Shown: positions 55,447-64,000 of the stretch, one piece after another | How positions within the stretch are numbered: position 1 is the first letter of the stretch | Layout: each line of letters begins with the position of its first letter | NCBI RefSeq assembly: GCF_000021485.1 | Contig: NC_011761.1 | Span: forward strand, 2,386,001 to 2,450,000 | Direction of reading: 5' to 3' | Length of the DNA: 64,000 bases | From: Acidithiobacillus ferrooxidans ATCC 23270 | GTDB lineage: Bacteria > Pseudomonadota > Gammaproteobacteria > Acidithiobacillales > Acidithiobacillaceae | Made by a program: the position numbers and the translations under genes | The notes under the pieces: generated by a model | Database searches by the model: none | Told to the model about the DNA's origin: nothing | What the model saw: only the letters and a program-made list of their open reading frames with translations

Positions 55447-55520
55447 TGGGGGATCGTCTAGCGGTAGGACCGCGGACTCTGACTCCGCTAACCGTGGTTC
55501 GAATCCACGTCCCCCAGCCA
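55447..55520 (+). tRNA. tRNA-Gln (anticodon CTG)
   Basis: Acceptor TGGGGGA/TCCCCCA, anticodon stem GCGGA/TCCGC with loop CTCTGAC, T-arm CGTGG TTCGAAT CCACG, encoded CCA at 55518-55520. The anticodon CTG reads CAG. Confidence 0.97.
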
Positions 55521-55578
55521 AATTAAAAAACGCTGACGCGCACTGTCCTCCCTGGACAGACATTGCTAAACTCATGGC

Positions 55579-56472
55579 ATGAACCATTCCCATACGGATT
55601 CTGCGTTGTCCGCCCTGCGTTTTACCAAAATGCAGGGCTTGGGTAACGACTTCGTCGTTTTTGATGGCATCCGTCAGCGCGTCGATCTACCCCCGGAGAT
55701 GGTCCGCACCATCGCCGACCGCCACTTCGGCATCGGCTGCGATCAGATCCTGCTGGTGGAGGCCGCCGCATCCCCCGATTGCGACTTCCGTTACCGCATC
55801 TTCAATGCCGATGGCACTGAAGTGGCGCAGTGCGGCAATGGCGCCCGCTGTTTTGCCGTCTTCGTGCGCCGCGCCAAGCTCACCGGCAAGGACATCATCA
55901 CCGTCGAGACTCGGACGGGGCGGCTGATCCTGCATCACCGGGGAAACGGAAATATCACCGTCCATATGGGTGTTCCGCGACTCGTCCCCGCCGATGTCCC
56001 CTTCCGCGCCGATGAAGAATCCCCCGAATACCTGCTGTCCGCGGGGAAGCACACCCTGCGCATCGCCGCCGTTGGCATGGGCAACCCCCACGCAGTGCTG
56101 CGTGTCGCGAGCGCGGCGGAGGCCCCGGTGGCCACTCTGGGTCCGCGCATCGAAACACACCCGGCCTTTCCCGAGCGCTGCAACGTGGGCTTCATGGAAA
56201 TCCGCGACCGCAACCATATTCAACTGCGGGTCTGGGAGCGCGGCGCGGGTGAAACCCTGGCCTGCGGCAGCAATGCCTGTGCGGCCGTGGTGGCGGGCAT
56301 CCGCTGGGATGAACTGGATCATGCGGTGGCGGTGACCCTGCCCGGGGGCACTCTGGAGATCGAATGGGCGGGTCCTGGGCATCCCGTGATGATGACCGGT
56401 CCGGCGCAGGTGGTTTTCGACGGGGTTTGGCCGTTGCCGGCAAAGATCAGGCACATTGAAGAGGGATCATGA
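55579..56472 (+). CDS. dapF: Diaminopimelate epimerase
   Basis: A 297-aa cofactor-free epimerase converting LL- to meso-diaminopimelate for lysine and peptidoglycan. The two catalytic Cys are in AQCGNGARCFA (~residue 85) and ETLACGSNACAAV (~232). N-terminal FTKMQGLGNDFVVFDG is standard; the first ~13 residues are a variable leader. Its stop is two bases before the next small ORF. It heads the dapF-small ORF-DUF484-xerC-hslV-hslU series, largely overlapping and probably co-transcribed. Confidence 0.97.
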   Translation: MNHSHTDSALSALRFTKMQGLGNDFVVFDGIRQRVDLPPEMVRTIADRHFGIGCDQILLVEAAASPDCDFRYRIFNADGTEVAQCGNGARCFAVFVRRAKLTGKDIITVETRTGRLILHHRGNGNITVHMGVPRLVPADVPFRADEESPEYLLSAGKHTLRIAAVGMGNPHAVLRVASAAEAPVATLGPRIETHPAFPERCNVGFMEIRDRNHIQLRVWERGAGETLACGSNACAAVVAGIRWDELDHAVAVTLPGGTLEIEWAGPGHPVMMTGPAQVVFDGVWPLPAKIRHIEEGS

Positions 56473-56473
56473 C

Positions 56474-56650
56474 ATGCAGGATACGATATTGGAGGCAGTT
56501 GCCAAGGGTTTGAACAGTGATACGGCCGCGTTGGCCTTTCTGCACAAGCTCGATGATGAGGAAGGTGAAACGCTGGCGCGCCTGATCGCCGCACTGGAGG
56601 TCCACAGTGCCTCGGAACGCTACAGTGACACCCACTGGGAGGATGACTGA
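56474..56650 (+). CDS. Small protein between dapF and the DUF484 gene
   Basis: A 58-aa acidic, helical protein (MQDTILEAVAKGLNSDTAALAFLHKLDDEEGETLARLIAALEVHS...). ATG at 56474 with GAGG upstream; an in-frame TTG at 56456 overlaps dapF. Its stop runs straight into the GTG of the next gene, supporting a real, co-translated gene. No family recognised. Confidence 0.6.
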   Translation: MQDTILEAVAKGLNSDTAALAFLHKLDDEEGETLARLIAALEVHSASERYSDTHWEDD

Positions 56651-57334
56651 GTGGCTACGGAGCCTGAACTGGAAACACAGGCGGATCAGGTCCTGGCCTA
56701 TCTCCGTCAGCATCCGCAATTTTTGTGGGATCAGGAAGACCTGCTCCACACCTTGACCCTGCCCCATGTCGGACGTGGTTCCGCTTCGTCCCTGCTGGAG
56801 CGGCAGGCGCAGGTGCTGCGCGAAGAAAACCTCCGGCTGCATCAGCGTATCAGCGCGCTGCTGGGTGCCGCCCAGCAGAATGCCGCACTCGGCCTGCACC
56901 TCTCCGATCTGGCTACCGAACTGTTGCAGACACCCGACTGTACCACGACCGTCAATACCGTCATCACCCGTCTGCGGGAGGGTTTTCAGGTGGAGGAAAT
57001 GGCCTTGATCGCCCGCGCACCCGTGGCCGGACTGCCCCAGTTCCTACCGTTGGAGCAGGCTGATTTTCAGGAGATTCTGAACGGCCTACCGTTGTTGCGC
57101 GCCGCAACCGGGCTGGCCCTGAGCCCGACCCTGCGCAGCACCCTCTTCGGCGCGGCAGGGGCGGGACTGGCGTCCTTCGCCCTGATCCCGCTTGCCGGTC
57201 GGCATCTGCAAGGAGGGATTCTGCTCGGCAGCCAGCACCCCGACCGCTATGCCGAGGACGCCGGGGCCGACCTGCTCGACCAGATTGCCCGCCTGGTCAC
57301 GGCGGCACTGGATCGCTGCCTGGCCCCATGCTGA
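56651..57334 (+). CDS. DUF484 family protein
   Basis: A 227-aa cytoplasmic protein. GTG start at 56651 directly after the preceding TGA. N-terminal DQVLAYLRQHPQFLWDQEDLLHTLTLPH is the DUF484 signature (F-L-x-x-x-P-x-L-L), a coiled coil (~50-85) follows, then a GAF-like domain. DUF484 genes sit between dapF and xerC in many proteobacteria; role unknown. It overlaps xerC by seven bases. Confidence 0.92.
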   Translation: MATEPELETQADQVLAYLRQHPQFLWDQEDLLHTLTLPHVGRGSASSLLERQAQVLREENLRLHQRISALLGAAQQNAALGLHLSDLATELLQTPDCTTTVNTVITRLREGFQVEEMALIARAPVAGLPQFLPLEQADFQEILNGLPLLRAATGLALSPTLRSTLFGAAGAGLASFALIPLAGRHLQGGILLGSQHPDRYAEDAGADLLDQIARLVTAALDRCLAPC

Positions 57335-58272
57335 TCGAAACCGCCATTGCCCAATTCATCGAAACGCTCCGGCAGGGCGGCAGGGTCAGCCCGGCCACGA
57401 TCAGCGCCTATAGCCGCGATCTGCATGCCTGGGCGCGGTTTGCGCTACAGCGCGGGCAGACGGAGATCGCGCAGATGGATCGCGGCAGCCTGCGCGCCTA
57501 CCTCCTGGCGGAGCGCAGCCGCGGAGTGTCCGTTCGCAGCCTGCGCCGACATTTCGCGGCGCTACGCGCCCTCTATCGCCATCTGCAGCAGGATGCGCCC
57601 GAACTGCGCAACCCGGTATCGGGGCTCGCCATGCCCAGGGCGGAGCAGCGCCTGCCCGACTGGCTGACGGTGGATCAGGCCCGCCTGCTGATGCAACCCG
57701 CCATATCCGACACGGAAGCGGCACCGCAGGATTTCACCGGGCTGCGGGATCAACTGATCCTGGAGCTGCTGTACTCCAGCGCCCTGCGCGTCAGCGAACT
57801 GGCGGGACTGAATCTGGGTGATCTGGACCCTCACGCGGGCACGGTACGGGTGCTGGGCAAGGGGCGCAAGGAACGTATCGTGCCGGTGGGACAGCCCGCC
57901 TGGGCTGCGCTCCGCGCCTACCTTGCGGCGCGACCGGCCGTGGCGGCCAGCGACGAGCCAGCCCTCTTCGTCAACCGGCGCGGCCAGCGGCTCACGGTAC
58001 GCAGCATTCAGGTGCGGGTCAAAAAACTCGGCGATGCGCGGCTCGGGCAGCCACTGCATCCCCATACCCTACGCCACAGCGCTGCCAGCCATCTGCTGCA
58101 GTCATCCGGCGACTTACGCGCGGTGCAGGAATATTTAGGCCATGCGGGTATTGGCACGACCGCCATCTACACCCATATGGATTATCAGCAACTGGCGCAG
58201 GTCTACGACCAGGCGCACCCACGGTCGCGACGTGGTGACCAGGACATGAAGCACTTTGAGGGAAAAGCATGA
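57328..58272 (+). CDS. xerC: Tyrosine recombinase XerC
   Basis: A 314-aa site-specific recombinase that resolves chromosome dimers at dif with XerD. N-terminal SAM-like core-binding domain (1-100). Catalytic residues: Arg in [11 protein letters not shown], Lys in [11 protein letters not shown], His-x-x-Arg in [13 protein letters not shown], His in [10 protein letters not shown] and nucleophile Tyr in TAIYTHMD. The context after dapF and DUF484 identifies XerC rather than XerD. Overlaps hslV by four bases. Confidence 0.95.
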   Translation: MLIETAIAQFIETLRQGGRVSPATISAYSRDLHAWARFALQRGQTEIAQMDRGSLRAYLLAERSRGVSVRSLRRHFAALRALYRHLQQDAPELRNPVSGLAMPRAEQRLPDWLTVDQARLLMQPAISDTEAAPQDFTGLRDQLILELLYSSALRVSELAGLNLGDLDPHAGTVRVLGKGRKERIVPVGQPAWAALRAYLAARPAVAASDEPALFVNRRGQRLTVRSIQVRVKKLGDARLGQPLHPHTLRHSAASHLLQSSGDLRAVQEYLGHAGIGTTAIYTHMDYQQLAQVYDQAHPRSRRGDQDMKHFEGKA

Positions 58273-58808
58273 CGGATTCGCAACAAATGCACGGCACCAC
58301 CATCCTCTGTGTGCGGCGGGGCGCCAACGTGGTCATGGCCGGAGATGGCCAGGTGACCTTCGGCAATACGGTCATGAAGGGCAATGCCCGCAAGGTGCGC
58401 CGTATAGATCCGGGTGTGCTGACCGGTTTCGCTGGCGCCACAGCCGACGCCTTTACCCTGCTGGAACGTTTCGAGGCCAAACTCAAGGCCCACCCCGGTC
58501 AGTTGGCCAAGGCCGCCGTGGAACTCGCCAAGGAGTGGCGCACCGACCGGGTACTGCGCCGTCTGGAGGCCATGCTCGCCGTCGCGGACGACAAACAAAG
58601 TCTGATCATCAGCGGGCAGGGCGACGTACTGGATCCCGAATACGGCATCATCGCCATCGGTTCCGGGGGGCCCTACGCCCTGGCGGCGGCGCGTGCCCTG
58701 CTGGAAAACAGCGATCTGCCCGCCCGTGAAGTCGCCAAACGCGCACTCGGCATCGCTGGCGACATCTGCATCTATACCAACCACCAACATACGATCGAAG
58801 AGCTATGA
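58269..58808 (+). CDS. hslV: ATP-dependent protease subunit HslV
   Basis: A 179-aa threonine peptidase of the HslUV complex. After the leader MTDSQQMHG the mature N-terminus is [21 protein letters not shown], exposing the catalytic Thr. [15 protein letters not shown] and LLERFEAKL are conserved. It forms a double hexamer ring that degrades unfolded proteins fed by HslU. It overlaps both xerC and hslU by four bases. Confidence 0.97.
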
Positions 58809-60133
58809 GCATGTCTGAAATGACCCCCCGCGAGATCGTCCAGGAGCTGGACAAGTACATCATCGGCCAGTCCGAGGCCAAGCGCGCAGTCGCCATCGCC
58901 CTGCGCAACCGCTGGCGGCGCGGGCAGGTGCCGCCGCCGCTGCATCAGGAAATCACCCCCAAAAATATCCTCATGATCGGGCCGACGGGAGTGGGCAAGA
59001 CGGAAATCGCCCGGCGTCTGGCGCAACTCGCCAATGCCCCCTTCATCAAGGTGGAAGCCACCAAATTCACCGAGGTGGGCTATGTGGGCAAGGATGTGGA
59101 ATCCATCATCCGCGATCTGACCGAAACCGCCGTCGACATGATCCGCAACGAACGGCAGGTCGCGTTGCGCCAGCGCGCCGAGGAATTGGCCGAGGAGCGG
59201 ATTCTCGACATCCTCATCCCCGGTCCGCGCGACAGCAGCGTACCCCGCAGCGACGAGGGCACTCGCCAGAAGTTTCGAAAAATGCTGCGCGAAGGCAAGC
59301 TGGATGCGCAGGAAATCGAGATCGAGGTGAGCGCTCCCAAGGGCGGGGTGGAGATCATGGCCCCGGCGGGTATGGAGGAGATGACCAACCAGCTCCGCGA
59401 GATGTTCTCCAACATGGCGCCAGGGAAGACCAGCACACGACGCGTCACCGTGAGCGAAGCGCAGCGTCTGTTGACGGACGATGAAGCCGCCAAGCTGGTC
59501 AATGAAGAGGAAGTTCGCGCCCTGGCACTGGAACGGGTACAGTCCGGCGGCATAGTCTTCATCGACGAAATCGACAAGGTGGCGGTACGCTCCGGCACTC
59601 AGCAGGGCTCGGATGTCTCCCGGGAAGGAGTACAACGCGATCTTCTGCCGCTGGTGGAGGGCTCCAATGTGAGCACCCGTTACGGCGTGGTGAAGACCGA
59701 CCATATCCTCTTCATCGCCTCCGGCGCCTTCCACCTCAGCAAGCCCTCCGATCTGATCCCGGAACTGCAGGGTCGCCTGCCTATCCGCGTGGAGTTGGAG
59801 GCCCTGAGTGCGGCGGATCTGGTGCGGATACTGCAGGAGCCGGAGAATGCGCTGGTCCGGCAATACGGTGCGTTGCTGGCCAGCGACGGGCTGGCTTTAC
59901 ACTTTACCCAGGATGGCGTGCAGCGTATCGCCGAAATTGCCCAGCAGGTGAATGAACGCGTGGAGAACATCGGCGCCCGGCGCCTGCATACGGTCATGGA
60001 GCGGCTGCTGGAAGAGGTGGCTTTTGTCGCACCGGACGGCAGCACCACGGCCCTGGAGGTGGATGCCGCCTATGTGGACAGCCGTCTGAAAGATCTGGCG
60101 CAGGACGAGGATTTATCTCGTTATATTTTGTGA
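58805..60133 (+). CDS. hslU: ATP-dependent protease ATPase subunit HslU
   Basis: A 442-aa AAA+ unfoldase. [34 protein letters not shown]-terminus, Walker [10 protein letters not shown], Walker [13 protein letters not shown], sensor 2 region [14 protein letters not shown] and the C-terminal SRYIL that inserts into HslV. The I-domain (~110-245) is present. ATG overlaps the hslV stop; a second ATG two codons on is possible. No clear terminator before the converging DsrE gene. Confidence 0.97.
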
Positions 60134-60155
60134 AGGGGATAACTGTACAGCGGGG

Positions 60156-60488
60156 TCAGGGCTTGATGTAGAGGGCACCGGCCTCTTGGGCATCCGCAAT
60201 GGCGATGATGCCGGCGGCGACCAGTTGGCTGCCCGCAGGCCGGTCTTCAGGGTTCAACCCCATGTTACGCAAGCTGTTTTCACAAAAATCGACCTGCACT
60301 CCGGCACTGATGCGCTCTTCGATCTCGCGCCGCCAGTGGCCCTTTGCCCAGAGGGACACGGGTGCCTGACCATTCGCGATGACCCGCAGGCTTTGCGCCG
60401 GAGCCGCTGTCTGGGCATTACGCAGATTGGCCAGCAGATTAGGCCAGCGCCCAGCATCGTCAACGTGAAAAAGCAGTACGGCGCTCAA
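60156..60488 (-). CDS. DsrE-family protein
   Basis: A 110-aa DsrE/F-like protein (AVLLFHVDDAGRWPNLLANLRN ... LRVIANGQAPVSLWAKG ... VQVDFCENSLRNMGLNPED). The Cys in DFCENSL is at the position of the conserved, possibly persulfide-carrying Cys of DsrE proteins. The C-terminus GIIAIADAQEAGALYIKP is typical. Its ATG overlaps the rpoH stop (ATGA). In a sulfur oxidiser a sulfur-handling role is plausible but the genomic context is regulatory, not sulfur metabolism. Confidence 0.85.
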   Translation of the reverse strand: MSAVLLFHVDDAGRWPNLLANLRNAQTAAPAQSLRVIANGQAPVSLWAKGHWRREIEERISAGVQVDFCENSLRNMGLNPEDRPAGSQLVAAGIIAIADAQEAGALYIKP

Positions 60489-61345
60489 GCTACCGCCGCC
60501 GTCGTCAGCATTTGTTGACGCAGCTTGCCCATACTGCTTTTTTCCAGTTGCCGCACCCGTTCTGCCGAAACACCCAGCTCATCGCCCAACACCTGCAAGG
60601 TCTTGGGGTCGTCGCTCAGCCAGCGGTTTTCAATGATGTAGCGATCCCTCTGGGGCAGGGCCGACAACGCCGTATGCAAGGCCCTGTGCTGCTGCTGATC
60701 CCAGTCCCGCTCCACCAGTTGCTCAATGGGCGACCCGGTGGGATCCGCCAGATCCGGAGCACGTCCGCCCTCCCGTTCCTCATCCGGTTCGAGGTTGAGC
60801 GAATAGTCGTAACCAGACATCCGCCCTTCCATCTCCAGTACCTGGGCCTGGGTAACGCCCAGATCGTCCGCCATGGCGGCACTTTCCTCACCGCTCATCC
60901 AGCCGGTATGGCTGCGGCTGGAACGGAGGTTGAAGAACAGTTTGCGTTGCGCCTTGGTGGTGGCCACCTTGACAATACGCCAGTTGCGCAGGATGAATTC
61001 GTGAATCTCCGCCTTGACCCAATGCACCGCAAAGGAGACCAGACGTACGCCATGATCCGGGTCGTAACGCTTCACCGCCTTCATCAGGCCGATATTGCCC
61101 TCCTGAATCAAGTCGGCTTCCTGCAATCCATATCCCCGATAACCCCGCGCCACCCGCACCACGAAGCGCAGGTGGCTGAGCACCAGATCCTTGGCCGCAT
61201 CCACATCGCCGTGATCGCGCAGGCGCCGGGCCAGATCACGTTCTTCTTCCGGCCGCAGCAGCGGTTGGGCGTTCACAAAACGCAGATACCCCGCCAGCCC
61301 GTCGGGGCTGACCAAATCTCTACTGGCTATCGCAAGTTCCTTCAT
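60485..61345 (-). CDS. rpoH: Heat-shock sigma factor RpoH (sigma-32)
   Basis: A 286-aa group-3 sigma factor. ATG at 61345, six bases after GAGG. Region 1.2/2 has LVLSHLRFVVRVARGYRGYGLQEADLIQEGNIGLMKAVKRYDPDHGVRLVSFAVHWVKAEIHEFILRN; the RpoH box is the QRKLFFNLR segment. Region 4 ends RVRQLEKSSMGKLRQQM. It directs heat-shock transcription (for example hslVU). Its place after ftsX is the conserved ftsYEX-rpoH order. An upstream gap of 143 bases may hold its own promoters. Confidence 0.95.
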   Translation of the reverse strand: MKELAIASRDLVSPDGLAGYLRFVNAQPLLRPEEERDLARRLRDHGDVDAAKDLVLSHLRFVVRVARGYRGYGLQEADLIQEGNIGLMKAVKRYDPDHGVRLVSFAVHWVKAEIHEFILRNWRIVKVATTKAQRKLFFNLRSSRSHTGWMSGEESAAMADDLGVTQAQVLEMEGRMSGYDYSLNLEPDEEREGGRAPDLADPTGSPIEQLVERDWDQQQHRALHTALSALPQRDRYIIENRWLSDDPKTLQVLGDELGVSAERVRQLEKSSMGKLRQQMLTTAAVA

Positions 61346-61488
61346 GGCAATCCTCATGCACCGTCCTGCGTACTTGGACTCTGAACACGGCCGCACGTTC
61401 CGTCTGGTGGATTCTGATTCACGACACATCACCCGGCATATGGAGCTATCGTCCCGCTCTTTCAAGGACGGGCCGCAAAAACCCGCCC

Positions 61489-62394
61489 TCAGGAAAAAGT
61501 ATGGTCGAGGTGCCGCCCGACTGCAAGGCGGGATCCCAGCCAGCCGAGAAGCGCACTGGCAGCGATGAGAACAAGGCCCTGCCCGGAACTCAGACCCAGC
61601 AGATGAAAACGGGTACCGTAGAGTTCCGCCAGCCGTTCCACAGGCCCCTGCAAGACCGATACCGTGACGGCGACAATCATCCAGGCCAGCACCCCGGCCA
61701 CTGCCCCCTGAAACAGGCCCTGGTAAAGAAAGGGGCGGCGGATGAAGGCGCGGGTGGCCCCCACCAGACTCGCCACATCGATTTCGTCACGCCGCTGGGC
61801 GATGTGCAGGCGAATGGTGTTACCCATGACCAGAATAACGCCCACCGCGAGCAATCCGGCGAGAATCCAGACCGCGCGCTGACCCAGCGCAAGTATCGCC
61901 TGCAGACGGGCCACCCAGCCCAGGTCTGACTGTGCACTGGCCACCCCCGGCTGCCGGCCCCAGTAGGCCACCAATGTCTGCAGTGCAGACGGACTCTGGG
62001 CCAAGGGGTTCAGTTCGACCACGAAAGAGGCCGGCAGGGGATTTTCGCCCAGGGTCTGGATGGCCGCCCTCATGCCGGCGGTGTGCTCGAACTCCGTCAA
62101 GGCGGCGGCTTTGCCCACATAACGCACGCTCACCACCCCGGTGCCACGTTCGAGCAGGGTCTGGAGGTTCTGAATCTGGGCGGCGGAGGCTTCCTGGTGC
62201 AGAAAGAGAGAGATCTGCGCCTGATCCTGCCAATGTCCCAGCAGTTGCTGGAGATTGTTGAGGGCCGCAAAAAGACCTACCGGAAGCGCCAGAACGATGG
62301 CCAGCGCGAACACGGTCATGAAGGTGGCCACAGGCTGCCTGATCAGCGTGTTCAGCGCATTTTTGGCGGCTTCCAGGCGAATATGAAGATTCAA
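61489..62394 (-). CDS. ftsX: Cell-division protein FtsX
   Basis: A 301-aa membrane partner of FtsE. N-terminal helix (FMTVFALAIVLALPVGLFAAL), a periplasmic domain (~45-165), then three helices at ~170-290 (WILAGLLAVGVILVMGNTI, GAVAGVLAWMIVAVTVSV, GLVLIAASALLGWLG). The loop RRDEIDVASLVGATRAFIRRPFLYQG is the FtsX/MacB signature. FtsEX activates septal peptidoglycan hydrolases. It overlaps ftsE by four bases. Confidence 0.95.
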   Translation of the reverse strand: MNLHIRLEAAKNALNTLIRQPVATFMTVFALAIVLALPVGLFAALNNLQQLLGHWQDQAQISLFLHQEASAAQIQNLQTLLERGTGVVSVRYVGKAAALTEFEHTAGMRAAIQTLGENPLPASFVVELNPLAQSPSALQTLVAYWGRQPGVASAQSDLGWVARLQAILALGQRAVWILAGLLAVGVILVMGNTIRLHIAQRRDEIDVASLVGATRAFIRRPFLYQGLFQGAVAGVLAWMIVAVTVSVLQGPVERLAELYGTRFHLLGLSSGQGLVLIAASALLGWLGSRLAVGRHLDHTFS

Positions 62395-63062
62395 GCGTTG
62401 TCCTCCCCAGGCGTGTGCAGATGGCCCTGTTCCAGGTGAAATACCGGCAGGCCGAGGCGGTTGACTTGCGATTGGTCATGGGTGGCCACCAGCACCGTCG
62501 TTCCGTGGTGATGAAAGTCGCGGAAGAGATCAAGGATCTCGGTGCTCAGAGATTGGTCCAGATTTCCCGTTGGTTCGTCGGCCAGCAGAATTTCCGGGGT
62601 ATGGACGATGGCGCGGGCGATCCCCACTCGCTGCTGCTCGCCTCCAGACAGGATCGCGGGAAAATCCTGTGCGCGATTCCCCAACCCCACCTTCTCCAGC
62701 GCTGCCCGTACCCGGCTTTGTACTTGCCGGCCACTGAGGCCTCCCACCTGCAGGGTCAACGCCACATTGCTGAACACATCGCGATCCATCAGCAGCTTAT
62801 GGTCCTGAAAGACCACGCCGATCCGCCGCCGGTAGGCGGGAATATGGCGGCGCCTGAGGGTGGAGACATCGATACCGTTGACCATCAGCGTCCCGTGACT
62901 GACATCCTCCAGGCGCAGAAGCAACTTGAGGAGTGTACTTTTGCCAGCACCGGAAGGTCCGGTCAGCAGGGCCATCTCGCCTTTACGCAAACGCAGATTC
63001 ACCTCGCGGAGGACATGATGCCGTCCCGGGTAATGCTTGGTGACGTTGATGAACTCGATCAT
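62391..63062 (-). CDS. ftsE: Cell-division ATP-binding protein FtsE
   Basis: A 223-aa ABC ATPase. MIEFINVTKHYPGRHHVLREVNL start, Walker A GPSGAGKST (~36-44), Q-loop FQDHKLL, signature LSGGEQQRVGIARAI, Walker B ILLADEPTGNLD, H-loop ATHD. Forms the FtsEX complex at the division site. Overlaps ftsY by four bases. Confidence 0.97.
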   Translation of the reverse strand: MIEFINVTKHYPGRHHVLREVNLRLRKGEMALLTGPSGAGKSTLLKLLLRLEDVSHGTLMVNGIDVSTLRRRHIPAYRRRIGVVFQDHKLLMDRDVFSNVALTLQVGGLSGRQVQSRVRAALEKVGLGNRAQDFPAILSGGEQQRVGIARAIVHTPEILLADEPTGNLDQSLSTEILDLFRDFHHHGTTVLVATHDQSQVNRLGLPVFHLEQGHLHTPGEDNA

Positions 63063-64000
63063 GACTTCGACTCCGCAAACAAGGCATCGACAAAGGATTC
63101 GGGGTCAAAGGGACGCAAGTCTTCGACCTGCTCACCGACACCAATGTAGCGAATGGGGATGGGCAGGGCCTTGGCGATGGCCGCCACCACGCCCCCCTTG
63201 GCGGTGCCATCCAGCTTGGTGATGCAAATACCCGTCAGCCCCACGGCGTCATGAAACTGACGTGCCTGATTGAGGGCGTTCTGCCCCGTCCCGGCGTCCA
63301 GCACCAACCAGATCTGCTGCGGCGCCTCCGGATCCTGTTTGCCGAGAACCCGCCTGATCTTCTTCAACTCTTCCATGAGATGGCCTTGGGTGTGGAGGCG
63401 CCCGGCGGTATCGGCGATGAGCAGGTCGCTGCCACGCGCGCGGGTCGTGGTCAGCGCATCGAAAATCACGGAGGCGCTGTCAGCGCCCGTACCCTGAGCC
63501 ACCACCGGCACCTGCGCGCGCCTCCCCCAGCCCTGCAACTGCTCGACGGCAGCGGCGCGGAAGGTGTCCCCGGCAGCAAGCACCACCGTGAAACCTTCCG
63601 CCTTCCAGCGTGCCGCCAGTTTACCGATGGTGGTCGTTTTGCCTGCGCCGTTGATACCGACCATGAGCAACACCTGAGAATGCCCCTTCTCGGGCGACCA
63701 GGGTTGTGCGCGGGGACGCAGGATATCCAGAAGCGACTCGCGCAGTGCCGCCTGGAGCGCGGCGGGGTCCGTGAGTTCGTTGCGACGCACCCGCTCCGTG
63801 ACGCTGTCCATGACTTCGCGGGTTGCGGCGCTGCCGAGATCCGCCTGTAGCAGCAAGGCTTCCAGTTCTTCCAGCAGATCGGCATCGATAACCTTTTTAC
63901 CAAGTACCAGACGCCCTACACCCCCGGCCAGTTGTTCCCGGCTGCGGGCCAGACCTTGCCGAAGACGAGAGAAAAGTCCCTTGGGGGTATCTTCCGGGAT
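63059..64000 (-). CDS. ftsY: Signal recognition particle receptor FtsY, N-terminus beyond window
   Basis: 314 residues are visible and the frame is open to the window edge, so the acidic N-terminal part is missing. The visible N-domain (GLFSRLRQGLARSREQLAGG ... LLEELEALLLQADLG) is followed by the G-domain: G1 GINGAGKTTTIGKLA, G2 DTFRAAA, G3 DTAGR, G4 TKLDGTAKGG and closing IGVGEQVEDLRPFDPESFVDALF. It docks the SRP-ribosome complex at the membrane. First gene (as seen) of the ftsY-E-X-rpoH block. Confidence 0.96.
   Translation of the reverse strand: MPEDTPKGLFSRLRQGLARSREQLAGGVGRLVLGKKVIDADLLEELEALLLQADLGSAATREVMDSVTERVRRNELTDPAALQAALRESLLDILRPRAQPWSPEKGHSQVLLMVGINGAGKTTTIGKLAARWKAEGFTVVLAAGDTFRAAAVEQLQGWGRRAQVPVVAQGTGADSASVIFDALTTTRARGSDLLIADTAGRLHTQGHLMEELKKIRRVLGKQDPEAPQQIWLVLDAGTGQNALNQARQFHDAVGLTGICITKLDGTAKGGVVAAIAKALPIPIRYIGVGEQVEDLRPFDPESFVDALFAESKS

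Overview
The window looks like a chromosomal segment of an acidophilic iron/sulfur-oxidising Acidithiobacillus, most likely of the A. ferrooxidans group. The strongest sign is the gene order at 43.9-48.4 kb: diheme cytochrome c4, short-chain dehydrogenase, Rieske protein, cytochrome b, cytochrome c1, HiPIP. This is the petII (second bc1 complex) operon described in A. ferrooxidans. GC-rich coding sequence and gammaproteobacterial-type housekeeping blocks (ftsYEX-rpoH, dapF-DUF484-xerC, hslVU) agree. The species was assigned from gene order and recognised proteins, not from a database search.

Region 1 (0-30.6 kb) is a surface-structure and secretion locus. From left to right it holds a partial TPR protein, a YadA-like trimeric autotransporter, an OmpA-type lipoprotein, a Sel1-repeat protein and two glycine-rich, almost uncharged small proteins. 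These are followed by a leftward type I secretion operon (DUF2968 protein, HlyB-type ABC transporter, HlyD adaptor, TolC, TonB-domain protein). A sigma-54 enhancer-binding protein comes next, encoded at the 3' end of a compact leftward Tad pilus operon (tadV-tadE-rcpC-rcpA-tadZ-tadA-tadB-tadC-tadD-DUF3613-like-tadG). An IS110-family element lies between tadV and the flp pilin gene. Across from flp, and transcribed the other way, are two more glycine-rich proteins. Sigma-54-type -24/-12 promoters lie upstream of flp (perfect consensus) and two glycine-rich genes, with a weaker one upstream of the autotransporter gene. Several have nearby inverted repeats with a GTAACA half-site. I infer one sigma-54-controlled adhesion/biofilm module made of pilus, autotransporter and a family of putative secreted glycine-rich proteins.

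Region 2 (30.6-34.9 kb) holds small membrane proteins, a GNAT acetyltransferase, a TPR-sulfotransferase and a DUF2784 membrane protein. Region 3 (35-43.3 kb) is an anaerobic-metabolism block. A class III ribonucleotide reductase has its glycyl-radical domain encoded as a separate 68-aa gene, followed by nrdG. It faces a ubiT-ubiU-ubiV operon (oxygen-independent ubiquinone synthesis) that ends in a lipoate-ligase/DUF116 fusion. A nitronate monooxygenase-like gene is divergent from ubiT. Region 4 (43.8-49.7 kb) is the petII operon, ended by a strong terminator, then a PH-domain-like membrane protein and a b561-type cytochrome.

Region 5 (49.8-64 kb) is conserved housekeeping: tRNA-Arg(CCG), rlmE, yhbY, apaG, a SAM methyltransferase, typA, a porin, tRNA-Gln(CTG), dapF, a small ORF, a DUF484 gene, xerC, hslV and hslU. 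Leftward ftsY (cut by the window end), ftsE, ftsX, rpoH and a DsrE-family gene close the window.
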